DNA of 64,000 nt from Kryptolebias marmoratus (taxonomy: Eukaryota; Chordata; Actinopteri; Cyprinodontiformes; Rivulidae), in the NCBI RefSeq assembly GCF_001649575.2, contig NC_051436.1, forward strand, positions 6,457,873 to 6,521,872, written 5' to 3'. How positions within the stretch are numbered: position 1 is the stretch's first letter; each line of letters opens with the position of its first letter. Below, piece after piece: positions 12,001 through 24,000 of the stretch. The translations under genes were made by a program, and so were the position numbers. The notes below the pieces were generated by a model. It did not search any database. It was not told the origin of the DNA and saw nothing but the letters and a program-made list of their open reading frames with translations.

Positions 12001-15000
12001 CTGATGTTTATACGAGTCTCTCTCTCTCGCTCTCGAAGGGACGGCAGGTTTCATCCGTCTTCCCCGTAATGACCGCCTGATTTGATTAGGCCCCGTTCTG
12101 CTGAAGAAGCAGACCCGAGCCATGCCAGAGGAGGAGGAACTTGCCAGCAGAGTTTACAAACTCAAAGTGAGGACCAACGAGGCAGAAGTTTGATGCTCGT
12201 ACGGCGAAATGAAACCTAGCACTTTTATTGGCCCTGTATGGATTTCCAATATCACTACAACTGCGATTAAATCTTTGGCCCCTAAAAGGAAAGTTTTGAG
12301 CGTTCCCTTTTTTTTTTTTTTTTTTATTTTCCAGGCCAGAAATAATTTTAGAGTCTTACTGTGTTTCAGGCTCTTAAGGTTTCTTCCGTGGACCAGCTGG
12401 ATCAGAAGCTGTCCTCCATGCTGCTGGAGGGCATCCCCGCAGGAGGCTTTCAGGGACTGCAGAGTCCAAACACACGTGGAACAGGTACGCCACTCATTGC
12501 TGCTTAGTAATCACACCACGAGGCACGAACTCAACACGATACGCCATAAAAATCCAATAACTGCACAGCCCCGGCTTTAAAAAGAGTCGCTAAACAGTCA
12601 GGAGATTTCCTTCAGAAGGGCGCTGCAGTGATTATCACGTTTCAGCTAATTGATTGCAGCGAGCCCCGTCTCAATCCTTAAAATAACCGTGACAATTAAA
12701 TTAGACGACGAGGCCGCGAGTCGTGGCGCTCGAATTAAGGAGGAGTGGTTTTGTGGGAGCGCGAAGCATCGTTCTCACTCGTGAATTAGCGACGCCGGGG
12801 TCTGGGTCCCGGCTGCTCGGGGGAAAGCCTTTCGGGGACGAGAGGGCTTTGCTGTTTTCAACACGGAGTTTCTTCTCGCCTCGAGCAGATTATGAACGGT
12901 ACGGCGCTGTGTTATCTTGTCAAAACAAGGCTGTGGTTCATTAGCAGAGAAGCGTGACAATCACAGCCATACACCCAGAACACACACACACATTCACTAT
13001 GTTGCCAAAAGTATTCACTCGCCTCCCTTCACACTCATATAAACTCGAGTGCCAACCATTTCTTAATCCACAGGGTTTAATATGATATTGGTCCTCCCTT
13101 TGTATCTTTAACAGCTTAAGCTCTTCTGGGAAGGTTTTCCACAGGTTTAGGAATGATTATGGGAATTTTGGACCATTCTTCCAGAAGCTCCTCTATGAGG
13201 TCAGACCCTGATATTGGACAGAAGGCCTGGCTCACAGTCTCCGCTCTGATTCATCCCAAAGGTGTTCTATCAGGTTGAGGTCAGGACTCTGTGCAGGTCA
13301 GTCAAGTTCTTCCACACCAAACTCCCTCATCCATGTCTTTGTGGACCTTGCTTTGTGCTCTGGTCATGTTGGAACAGGAAGGGGCCATCCCCAAACTGTT
13401 CCCACAAAGTTGGGAGCATGAAATTGTCCAAAATGTCTCGGTACGCTGAAGCATTAAGAGTTCCTTTCACTGGAACTAAGAGCCCAACTCCTGCAAAACA
13501 ACCCCACACCATGATCCTCCCTCCACCAAACTTTACACTCGAGAACAGTTCTCCTGGCAGCAGCCAAACCCAGACTCATACATTGGATTTCTAGACAGAG
13601 AAGCGTGATCCGTCCCTCCGGAGGACACATCTCCACTGCTCTAGAGTCCATCGCATCTGACGCTTTGCACTTGTTGATGGAAGGCTTGGATGCAGCTGCT
13701 TGGCCATGGAAACCCATTCCATGAAGCTCTCTCCACTCTGTTCCTGAGCTGATCTGATAGCCACATGTTGACTCGACCTCTGTGAACTTTGAGCTTCAGC
13801 ATCCTCTAAGCCGCTCTGTGGTTTTATGTGTCCTACCACGTCGTGGCCGTTCCCAATCACTTCCACTTTGTTAAAATCCCACGAACAGTTGAATATTTAG
13901 TCACGACTGGAGTTACTGCACAGGTGGCAGCTGTCACTGCACCACACTGAAACTCACTTAGCGCCTGAGAGCGACCCATTCCTTCACAAACGGTTATAGA
14001 AGCAGTCTGCACGCCTGGGTGCTTGATTTTATACACCTGTGGCCACAGAAGGGATTGGACCATCTGAATCCAATGATTTGGATGGGCGAGTGAATACTTT
14101 TGGCAACATAGTGTATATATACGCCTTATCCACAGAAAAAAACGCATCTTTTTATTCGTATTTTTAAAAAAAGACATCCTTATGAACATGGCACCGTTTC
14201 TAGGAACGTTTTCATCCATACAGAAACACCGAAAATGACCTAAAGTGCTCCTATTATTATTTTTTCTTTTGTTGTTAAACAGTGAAGGTTCTGATAACCT
14301 TTTCCAGCTCCGCTCCACCATCTCTGTCCCAAAGGGCGCGCGCTCCCAGCAGCAGAACTTCCTGATTTGAGAGTATCGTTGCTTACCGGCCCACAGATGA
14401 AGCTCCAAAAGTTCGGGTGTTTTCCCGCTGTCTTGAAAAAGGACATCTCTAATTATTCTAAGACATCATATCCACCTGCCGCCTTTTTTTTTGTGTGTGT
14501 GGATGATCAGCACTCATGAAGCCTTCAGCATAAATATACCCTTAACGTCAAAATGGGAGAGTCCAAAGGCAAATTTGGCCCAAATTTGACCGGCTGATCA
14601 AATCCAGACTCAGGCTCTGATTTGTTGTAATGGTCTGGGGATTCTGACAAGAACACAAAATACTCCGGGTGGAGAAAACTGTGCCCAGAGATCCCACATA
14701 AAAGCTTCTGATTGGACATTTTCTTTCATGCAACACAGAATTAATCCAAAACCGCAGCACTCAAACAGAAAACACGGAGACAAGCTCATAAGTAATGGAT
14801 TGATTTCCTGAAATCCATGTTGGGTCCGATCAGTAATCAGCTCTAAAGGCAGCCCGACAAAATTCTAGGTTGAGTTTGTATTCTTGTTCTTGTTGATAGT
14901 CAGATACCCAATAATACAGGAAATACACCATGCTGTGACAGGTCGCTTTCTTTACTAAAAGCATACGGGTCAAAATGGCTACTTTACAGTCAAAGTCATG

Positions 15001-18000
15001 GTGCATATTTGCCCCTGAACAACCTTCTGTCCATTTCCCCGAGGCTCTCCTTCCCATCATGAGCTAAAACGAGCCGAACATAAAGCTCACAGCAGGAACA
15101 CATTCTTCCAGCACGATGAACAGCATCCACGACGGGGGGAAAAGAAAAAAGCTTTCCATTATTTCTCGGCTCATTATGCAGCAGACTGATGGCTTCATCA
15201 GCTTCTGACATTGATCCTTTACTCTGGTAAAAAGGGCAGAGGGAGACGTTGCCATGACAAACGGGTCAATAAGTGCCTCTGAGCTGTCTTTCTCTGACGC
15301 CCCTGGACGTGTCGGATTGCCCGCATCGCGTCGCATCAGCCGGAAGTCGCCTCGCCCTCGCGAATCGAAAGGGGAAAAGCAGGGGAGGCCCGCTCAGGGA
15401 TGTTCCAACTTGAAGGGAGCCCCCAGTTTTGTTTTGTTTTTTATTTCACACCTCTTTTTCCCCTAATCAAACGTAAATGTTCCCGGCAGAGCTCCAGCGT
15501 GCCGACGGCCCCTCGCTCCTCCACTTCGCCGCCCGGTACGGACTCCGGTGCGTCTCCGGCCTGCTGCTGCAGTGTCCCGGCGCTGAGCGGGCTCTGCGCA
15601 CGCCGGCCACCCGCCACGGACAGACCCCCGCCGAGGTGGCTAAAAGTCACGGCCACACGGAGCTCTACGCCCTGCTGACAGAGACACTGGTAACGGTTTC
15701 CATATTTACTGTTTTTTGTTTTACTCACGCTGAACATCTTGTGCTGCCCCCCCACACAGAAAAAGCAGGAATCGCCATGGCAACCAGGTCCACTGGCCTC
15801 AGTATCAAACAGGAGGCTTCATTTTTCCTCATATCCATCATGGTTGACTTCATAAACTCTGTATATTCTCAAAAATCATGCCATCAATGATTACAGCTCC
15901 TATATTTTGGAAAGCTATGGCCTGTACGAATGTTCGCCACATGTCTGTTAGCAAAATATACCATGAACCATTTGACGCAGTTTAATAAAACCCTCAGACA
16001 GTGATCGCAGAGGGTACCCCTAAAACTGATTCGGACGTAAACGGTCACAACGCAGTTGGCTTTACAGACGCCAAACGGAAGTCTGGTGCGGTAGTAGCTG
16101 AGAGTCGTACCCCTAACAGGTGCTTTAGGGGCTGATGGATGGCTAAGGTACATATCCAAAACTTAGCCGTTAGCTGCTGCAGTCGAACTGACCCTGTGAG
16201 TTCGCGCGGCTCTCAGAAACGTCTCTCTGGCCTGTGACTGAGAGGTCCTTCATCTGTAACGAGCAGCGTGGAGACTAGAAGCGGATAAAAAGCAAGCCTG
16301 GATGTTGTGTCTCAGTTAGACAATGGATCGGAGCCTTTCATTAGTCTCATTCCTAATAGGTCGGGCCTCCTATAGAAACACCCCCACAGAGTCTCGGCTG
16401 TGTTTGTTCGTGCGCGAAACAACGGCTCACAGCACAGGTCGCCTGCATGCGTTCAGACAGTTACGTGGCCACCGAAGCAGACATTTCCTCTCATGCGCGC
16501 CGCCGTTCGGTTAAGTTGGTCCGGAGACTCCTGCTCAACCTCCGGTTTGACTGCAAGGATTGAACAACACGTTCGCCTTCTCGCCCCGCTAATGAGAGGC
16601 AATCCGGCTTTAATAACCGCCGTGCGTGCACGCGGAGGCTCGTCCGACGATAAAACCCGAAGGACAGCAGCATTCTAATGTTCTTATAAATGATCATTTA
16701 ATTAGGCGGCAAAGGACGGTACCAGGCAGGACGGAAACAATTACAGAGGCGAAAGCGACAGATTGGAACCTATTTAAATGTGAGGCGGGTGTAAAACTGC
16801 ACAAACAGTTTGGTTGGTTATCTACAAGAGTTTTGAAAAGGAAAAAAAAACATATCGAAGACATTCAGGCCGCTGCTTACAGCGGGGTGAGTGGAAATCA
16901 ATGGTAAGAACACCAAAGGGTCATTTTAGGTATGGTCTAAATTTGTGCCGGAACAACATTTTGTAACAGTTCAAAAACTAGAAGCACTCAGAGAGCCGAA
17001 CCTCCACCGAGGCCACGGGGTGGTTCAAGATTAGTTCGATCCGGATCATAATCTGGATCAGAATCTGGATCAGCACCAACATTTAATCCATCGTTTTTTG
17101 TTCCAACCCCAACATTTCCTGAACATTTCCTTCAAATCTGTTCTTCAGTTTCTACCTGATCTTTGCTGACAGATGGACAAACAAACCAACGGACACAACC
17201 AGTAACAAAAAGGCTCACATGTAGGAGCAGAGACGAGGTTTTAACAAAGGGGTCACCTGTGACCTTTGAACTTTGACCCTATGAGCCTTGAAACCAACAG
17301 GCATCATCTTTGACCCACGAGATGTCCAGCTGTGCAGTTTGACGTTCCTACATCACACTGCTGCTGAGTTAGAGCACTAGGTCAGCTGTGATGTTGACCT
17401 GTGACCCCCCCCCATGACCTTGAAATCAATGGGGATCACCCGTGACCTAAAAGGTATCCGGCTATGTAGTTTAATTTTCCTCCGTTGCATGGTTGCATAG
17501 TTCGAGCACTATGTCAACTGTGACTTTGACTTTTGATCCCCTCACCTTGAAATCAATAGTGATCACCCTTAACCTAAGAGGTGTCCAGCTGTGCAGTTTG
17601 ACATTCCAGCTGCAGAGTTAGAGCACGGGCGATATCGGCAAAGACGTCGTTTCTCAACATAAGAGGGTCGTAGTCGGAACCTCAGCGGGTGAGAAGCACT
17701 CCTTCAAGGAACGCAGGTCCTTTGATGTCAGCAAAGCTTTGTCTCCGTAGTAACGACCTTAAAGGCGCAGCTGCCGAGTCCCCCTCAGTTTGTCATGCAC
17801 TCTCCTCTGTATGAACACCTCCGCTCCCGGCTCCCGCCCTCCTCTCATCAGCAACTTTCATCTCCCCCGGACGCCTCGGGTCGACATACGGAGAAGTTGG
17901 CCTTCGGGAAAATTCAGACCCCCTAACAGCTGCTGCTGCGGCGTACTTATCGTCCCGGCAACGGCGCTAATTGAAAGCGACCGCAGAGCGAGCGTGATTT

Positions 18001-21000
18001 GATCAGAGCGCTGTGGCGGGGACTCGCTGCGAGCCTGGAACGAGCCGACAGGGGAGTGTCGGAGTCGTGCAGAGGTCCCGCCGCAGGGACCGCAGCACGC
18101 CTGCGGACGTAAAACAGGTCCGACACGCAGAAACACTCGACCTCTCTGCGCCGCTTCTCTTATAGTCATTACAAATCCAGCATTCCTTACAGGAATGCCT
18201 GTCGCCCGCTGACTTTAATGCCACAGTTTTCAAAATAGGATCATGTTGTGTGAAAAGGCTGCAGACATTTTGGTCAAATTTTGTAAATAGCATCATCCCT
18301 AAACTCGTGTCAGATCTTACGAGATGTGTTAGCGCTCAGATACTGTGTCAGGAATCACTCCCAACTACTACCACACCAAACTTTAGCTCAATATCTGTAA
18401 AACAAACTGAGATGTCTTCATTTTTGCATTGGGTAAAGCCAGTTGGTTGTGGGGGCCATCTTAGATTGGGTTGACTCCAGATTTTAATGAGTTTCAGACG
18501 TACAGCCAATGATTACTTTCTGAGAGTTTCACTAAAATCAGTTCAACGGCTCATGAGATATTTTGCTAACAGACAGACAAACTAGACTAATAGTTAATGG
18601 TAAAGTTTTAATGCCGTGTTTTACGTTAGCACTGAATGCTCAGATACTGTGTCAGGAATCACTCTCAGCTACTACCACACCAAATCTGAGCTCAATATCG
18701 TCGTTTATGTGTTCGATGGGGTGGATTGGCCGTGGTGGCCATCTTGAATTCAGTTGAACCTGACAGGTAATCGTTTGCAGCTGTACACTCAGTGATTTCT
18801 TCCTGGGAGCTCCATTAAAACCCCGGGCACAGGGGTTTTCACAAGACATTTTGCAAGATAAACGAGGAAGACATGGCTGCCCCCTTCACCTTCGGCGGCG
18901 GCCGACGATTGTGAGCCCGCTGGGGGGGGGGGGGGGNNNNNNNNNNNNNNNNNNNNNNNNNNNNNNNNNNNNNNNNNNNNNNNNNNNNNNNNNNNNNNNN
19001 NNNNNNNNNNNNNNNNNNGGGGGGGGGGGGGGGATTTCAGCGCCGTGTCCGTGGAGGTGAGGTTCTGCACTTTTCACGAACCAATCTGCAGCGTCCGTTC
19101 CCCCCTTCCTCCCCTTCCTCCCCTTCCTCCCCCTCCCTGAAAGCTCCAATTAATCAGGCCTTGATGCGTCAGTGATTTGGGCGCTGGCGGAGCAGCGCTC
19201 TGTCAATAAATCCAAGATGGATCAGTCCCCTGCCTCATCCACGGGCTGAATCACTCACCGGGCCTGCGTCACAGCCACTCGCCTGCCCCGGCATCAGACT
19301 TCTTCTGTTAATTAGCTGTGAACTGCTCCAGCGGCGGGGAAAGCTGAATTATTCAGGGAGAACAAGAACCGGGAATGCAAATATAGAAAGCGCGGCGGCC
19401 CGCTCTTCTCCGCCACGTTTGCGTCCTCGGAGCCGCGTCACGAGTCGTCGCTTTTTGACACCCGGCTCATAAATTTGGCTGCTTTCGGCGGACCAAGAGT
19501 TTTTTTGTTTTGTTTTCCTCTCGCAGCCGTATGGTTCAGGGAAAAAAAAAAAGCGCAGGTCGTCCTCCGCGTGGCGTTTTGCGCGCCGGGCCGAATTCAG
19601 GACAGCCCAAGAATGAGTTGTGGCGATAAACTCGTTCCTGGGGGATTCGTCCAGTTCACAGACGTTGCTTTGCATGTTTGCGTTCGCCTCGTCCTCAGCT
19701 GCTCCGCCAGCGCCGGCAAACTCCAGAGTTTTGTTTATCATTTGAATGACATGTGCCGCCGCTCTTTACTCTGTGGGAAAAAAAAAAAAAAAAAACTGTT
19801 CACGCCATACGTTAATAATGAGCAGTGAAGGATTTTACTGTTAACATTCAGGCCACAGGCATGGCGTTGGTGTCGAAATACGCCACAGGTCCACTGAAAT
19901 ATTAATGTTTCAGCGGCTACAGTACTGTGGGAAAGTCCTGAGTCATCGCTCATTTATTTGGACGTCGCTTCCAAGGAGCCAGACCTTTCTGGTAATCTGT
20001 TATCCTGACCAATAGTTCAAGTTCTTCACTCTTTTTACACCCTGTGAATTATAAAAAAATAAAAAGGCTCCTAAACTCAAGACATGAAACTAGTGAAATA
20101 TTAGCAAAAAGTCCGTTTTAACTGGACCGTTTGCTAGAAATTAGTGAAGGTTTGTAAGCGAGCTACCTTTACAGCAACTCACGCACCGTAACAAAATGGA
20201 GCTCTGGAGACCAGGCTGACCAAAGTGTTAGTAACCGTCTTCAGAGTGATTTGCATGTGAGTTTACATGCAAACGGAGCAACTCGCTGCTGTTTAAATGC
20301 TTTGAACTCTGCTCTTTTAAGTTAAAACTGAGAAAGCTCCTCGAAACAATACCTCTTCAAAAACAAAATGCCTTCAGTAACATGCTAGCTAGTAACTTTG
20401 TTACCAGCAACATGTCACTTCAGTTGTTTCCACAATTTGTAGCTAGCTGCTAGTAACTAGCTCAGCGCTAGGTAGCTCGCTACTAGTTTTCCTACTACAT
20501 TTTGTTCCCACAAATTGTTAACTAGCTGCTAGTAACTAACTCAGCGCTAGCTAGCTAGGTAGGTAAGTTTTTGTTGCTGGCTGCCTGTCACAGTTTGTAG
20601 CTCGCTACTAGTAGCTAGCTCAGCGCTAGGTAGCTAGCTACTAGTTTTCCTACTACATTTTGTTCCCACAAATTGTTGACTAGCTGCTAGTAGCTAGCTC
20701 AGTGCTAGGTAGTTAGCTAATGGTTTTTTCACGAGCAGTCAGTCACACAATTTGTTCTTGCGATTTGTTAGCTAGCTGCTCATAACTACCTCCGCACTAG
20801 CTAATAGTTACGTTACAGCCTGTCACACATTTTATTCTTACAACTGCTTACCTAGCTGCTAGCAACTAGCCCGGCTACTAGCCCGGCGAATAGTTTTGTT
20901 ACTAGCAACCAGACCCAATTTGTTCCCACAATTGTTAGCAAGCATGTAATAAAAGCGCTAGCTAGCTACCAAGCTAGTGATTTACCAGCTAGTAATTTTA

Positions 21001-24000
21001 ATAGCAACCTGTCATAAAGAAAGTAAGAAAAAGTTTGTTTATGTGCGGCAGTGACAGCAGGGGTCTTTTTCAGTGTTATTTTGTGGGTCGATTGGTGAAA
21101 CGTTTGAGAACCATCGCACCAGATGACTGGATGACTCGTGAAAAACTGTCAACGCCAAAGGAAAATTAATAAAAAGAAGCAAAATATCTTAAAACAAAGT
21201 CCTAACTGGGAACCTGTGTCTCCTATCAGACATGGATCAAGAATAATGAATAGAGTAGAACTGAGAGGATCCTGAACGTCATTAGCACCATTAGAAGTCT
21301 CTTTCTTTGGTAGCCATTAGTACCACGTGCATATATTTTGTAAAAAAAGAGAAAAAAACAAAACAAAACAATCACCACTTTGTTGGGTAAAAACTGTCCT
21401 GTGGTAGTGTGAAATATGCCCGCTGAGCTGGCCTTTTAATTATATTTCTTCCACTGAAAAAGCTACTTGGACAGATTTTGACGATTCGTTGTTTGATCAA
21501 AACGAGTTCAGTGGTTTTCCTCTATAGTCTGCCATGCTGCAAACGTTCAGACGCCACTACATTTAAAAATAAATAAATAAATACATCATGCTGCTGCTGG
21601 AAGCCGAGGCTCGAGTGTTTCAATTGCTTATCCTGCAGCTGCTGGATCCCCTCAAGATTCCTTCTTCTAACTTCCTGCTTTTATCCGAAGTTGTGCGGTT
21701 TTAATCGCAGGCTAAATCTGACTTCACGCGTCTGTAAAATAATTCAGCATTTTGCGGTCGGTAAATAAACTCGCCTCCCTTTTTTTTCCCCGCCCCTCTC
21801 CTCCACCTCGGAAAACGCCACACCATTAAAATTCAACGTTGGCGTGGCGGCGAATCGCGCCCTCCTTCGACCTGCTGGGCCTGTGAAGAATCTCAGCTGT
21901 CAATTAATGCGTTCGCGGTGGCCAACGGCTCATTTGCAGTTCTAGGAACGGTACGGCGTCGTAATTGAGTCATGATTGGCCGCGTTGCTTGGTAACGGCA
22001 GAGCGAGGGGGAGAGCGGTGCCAGCCAGTGATATTTTCATCCAAGTGAGCAATACCTCGTGTGCTCTGCAGATCCATCCAGCTGTCGACGGAGCGAGGAA
22101 GCATAAATGGACAAACGTCTTCCTCGCGTGCCGCGGCGGGAGTCCCCTCGGTCCGCGATCCGCTCCCGTGGCAGAACGTGGAAACACGCCGAGAGCTCTG
22201 CCTCCATCTGTGTGTTGGCTTGTCTGCCTGTTAGCAAAATATCTCACGAGCCACGGCACGGGTTTGAATGAAACGCAAAAAAAAAAAAAGGAAGCAAACG
22301 TTTGAGGTGCATCGACAAATTATTTTCTTTTGGGGGGAGTAAACCCAAGTCAAGATGGCCGCCGCAATCGCAACAACTATGCCAACTTTGCAGACGTTGA
22401 GAGTAAAATCTGGTAGTAGCTGAGAGTCATCCACAACCCAAAGATTTTTGGTCTGTCTGTGAGCAAGATTACCTAAAAACTAACGGTGAACAGATTTCGG
22501 TTTTTCAGGAAGCGACAAACATGCCACAAGGAACACGTGATTAGAGTTCGGTGGAGATCCGGATCACGGTCCAGATTCAGGATTCCAGGATCAACATTTA
22601 GAGTCCACCCTGTTTGTCTGTTAGCAAAATATCTAACAGACCACTCGCCGGACTTCAATGAAACTACCAGAAAGTCATTCATGGATGGGACGAACATCTA
22701 CCACAAGTTAGCTTTTGGAGTCCGTCCAATTACGATTGGTCGCCACAAATAATCGACTCTAACCCAGTCAGTTTTACCAGTATTGAAGTGAAGTTTAAGG
22801 TGGTAGTAGCAGAGAGTCGTTCGAAACTCAAACTCGGAGCGCTAACAGTTTGAGCGCAATTTTCACGGCGCCGCGTGAGATCGAACAAAACCCTACTTTT
22901 AAGGCTCGACTCAAACCGGGTCCAACTCTGTCATCTCTCAGCACGAGATGGTCTCGTTTTTTTTGTTTTTGTTTTTTTTTAAAAGGTTTGGAATTCATTT
23001 CGTTTGAAACGATGCGACTTCTACCCACCTCCGCGGCCGTCACGGCATCACGAGTGGCGGCGAATTACTACCCGCAGCTCAGTCTGACATCAAGCCGAGG
23101 GTCTCGGTGTCGCTTCCTAAATGATACGTTTGAACTGGAAGGGGGGAAGATTGTCTGATTTCATAATTACCCTGATCATTGGCCCTGTCTGTCTCCCAGC
23201 ATGCATTTAGCAAATACTCTGCAGCAGCTCTGTCGTTAAGGGGGGGGGGAGAGAGAAGGGGGGGTTGTTACACAACGAGCAGCGTTACAGAACACCTCCT
23301 GAACATCACGTTAACAGGAAGTGAGAAATCTTCCTTTTTCTGATCTGTGGGGGCAGATTTCAGGAGTCCTTGAGAGCGAGGCGACGCGCGAGGAGACGGA
23401 AGCTGAACGGTGGTACCGGCTTTCCAGAGCGAGCCGCGGGTTCTCGCAGGGTCAAGTGGCGCTCGGAGAACGACTCTCGGCTACTACCACGCCGGCGGTT
23501 AAGCTCAGTATCTGTCAGATTCACAGAGTTGAGGCCATCTTTCGCTGGCCGCATCTTCCGTGCTCACCGCGGGTGGGTACCACCACCAAGACCTGCACCC
23601 GCAGATGGCTGTGGTGGCCATCTTGAATCAAACTGACTTAATCAGTTGTAGATGTACAGTCAACACACACACACACACACACATATCTATCCTTATTAGG
23701 ACATTGTATGTACTTGTATTGACTTCCATTCATTTCTAATCCTAACTATTACCAGTACACTAACCATCACTCTAACCTAAACTCAACCCTAACCAGGACC
23801 CCCAGCCCTGAACCTAACCTTTGACTCCTAGCCCTATACCCAACCAAAATGGTAAATGGTCCAGTCGGGGACCCCAAAGCGCTTGACACTACAATCATTC
23901 ACCCATTCATCCTCACATTCATTTACAACCAACCCTAACTCTAACCACGACTCTAGACCCTAAACCTAACCCTAATTCCTGACCTTAGCACTCGACCTCT

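Noticed and set aside
16330..16700. Possible additional BANK1 exons in intron 7
   Set aside because: Exon 7 (phase 0) joins exon 8 (phase 0) directly with good sites, and family members have no extra conserved domain there.
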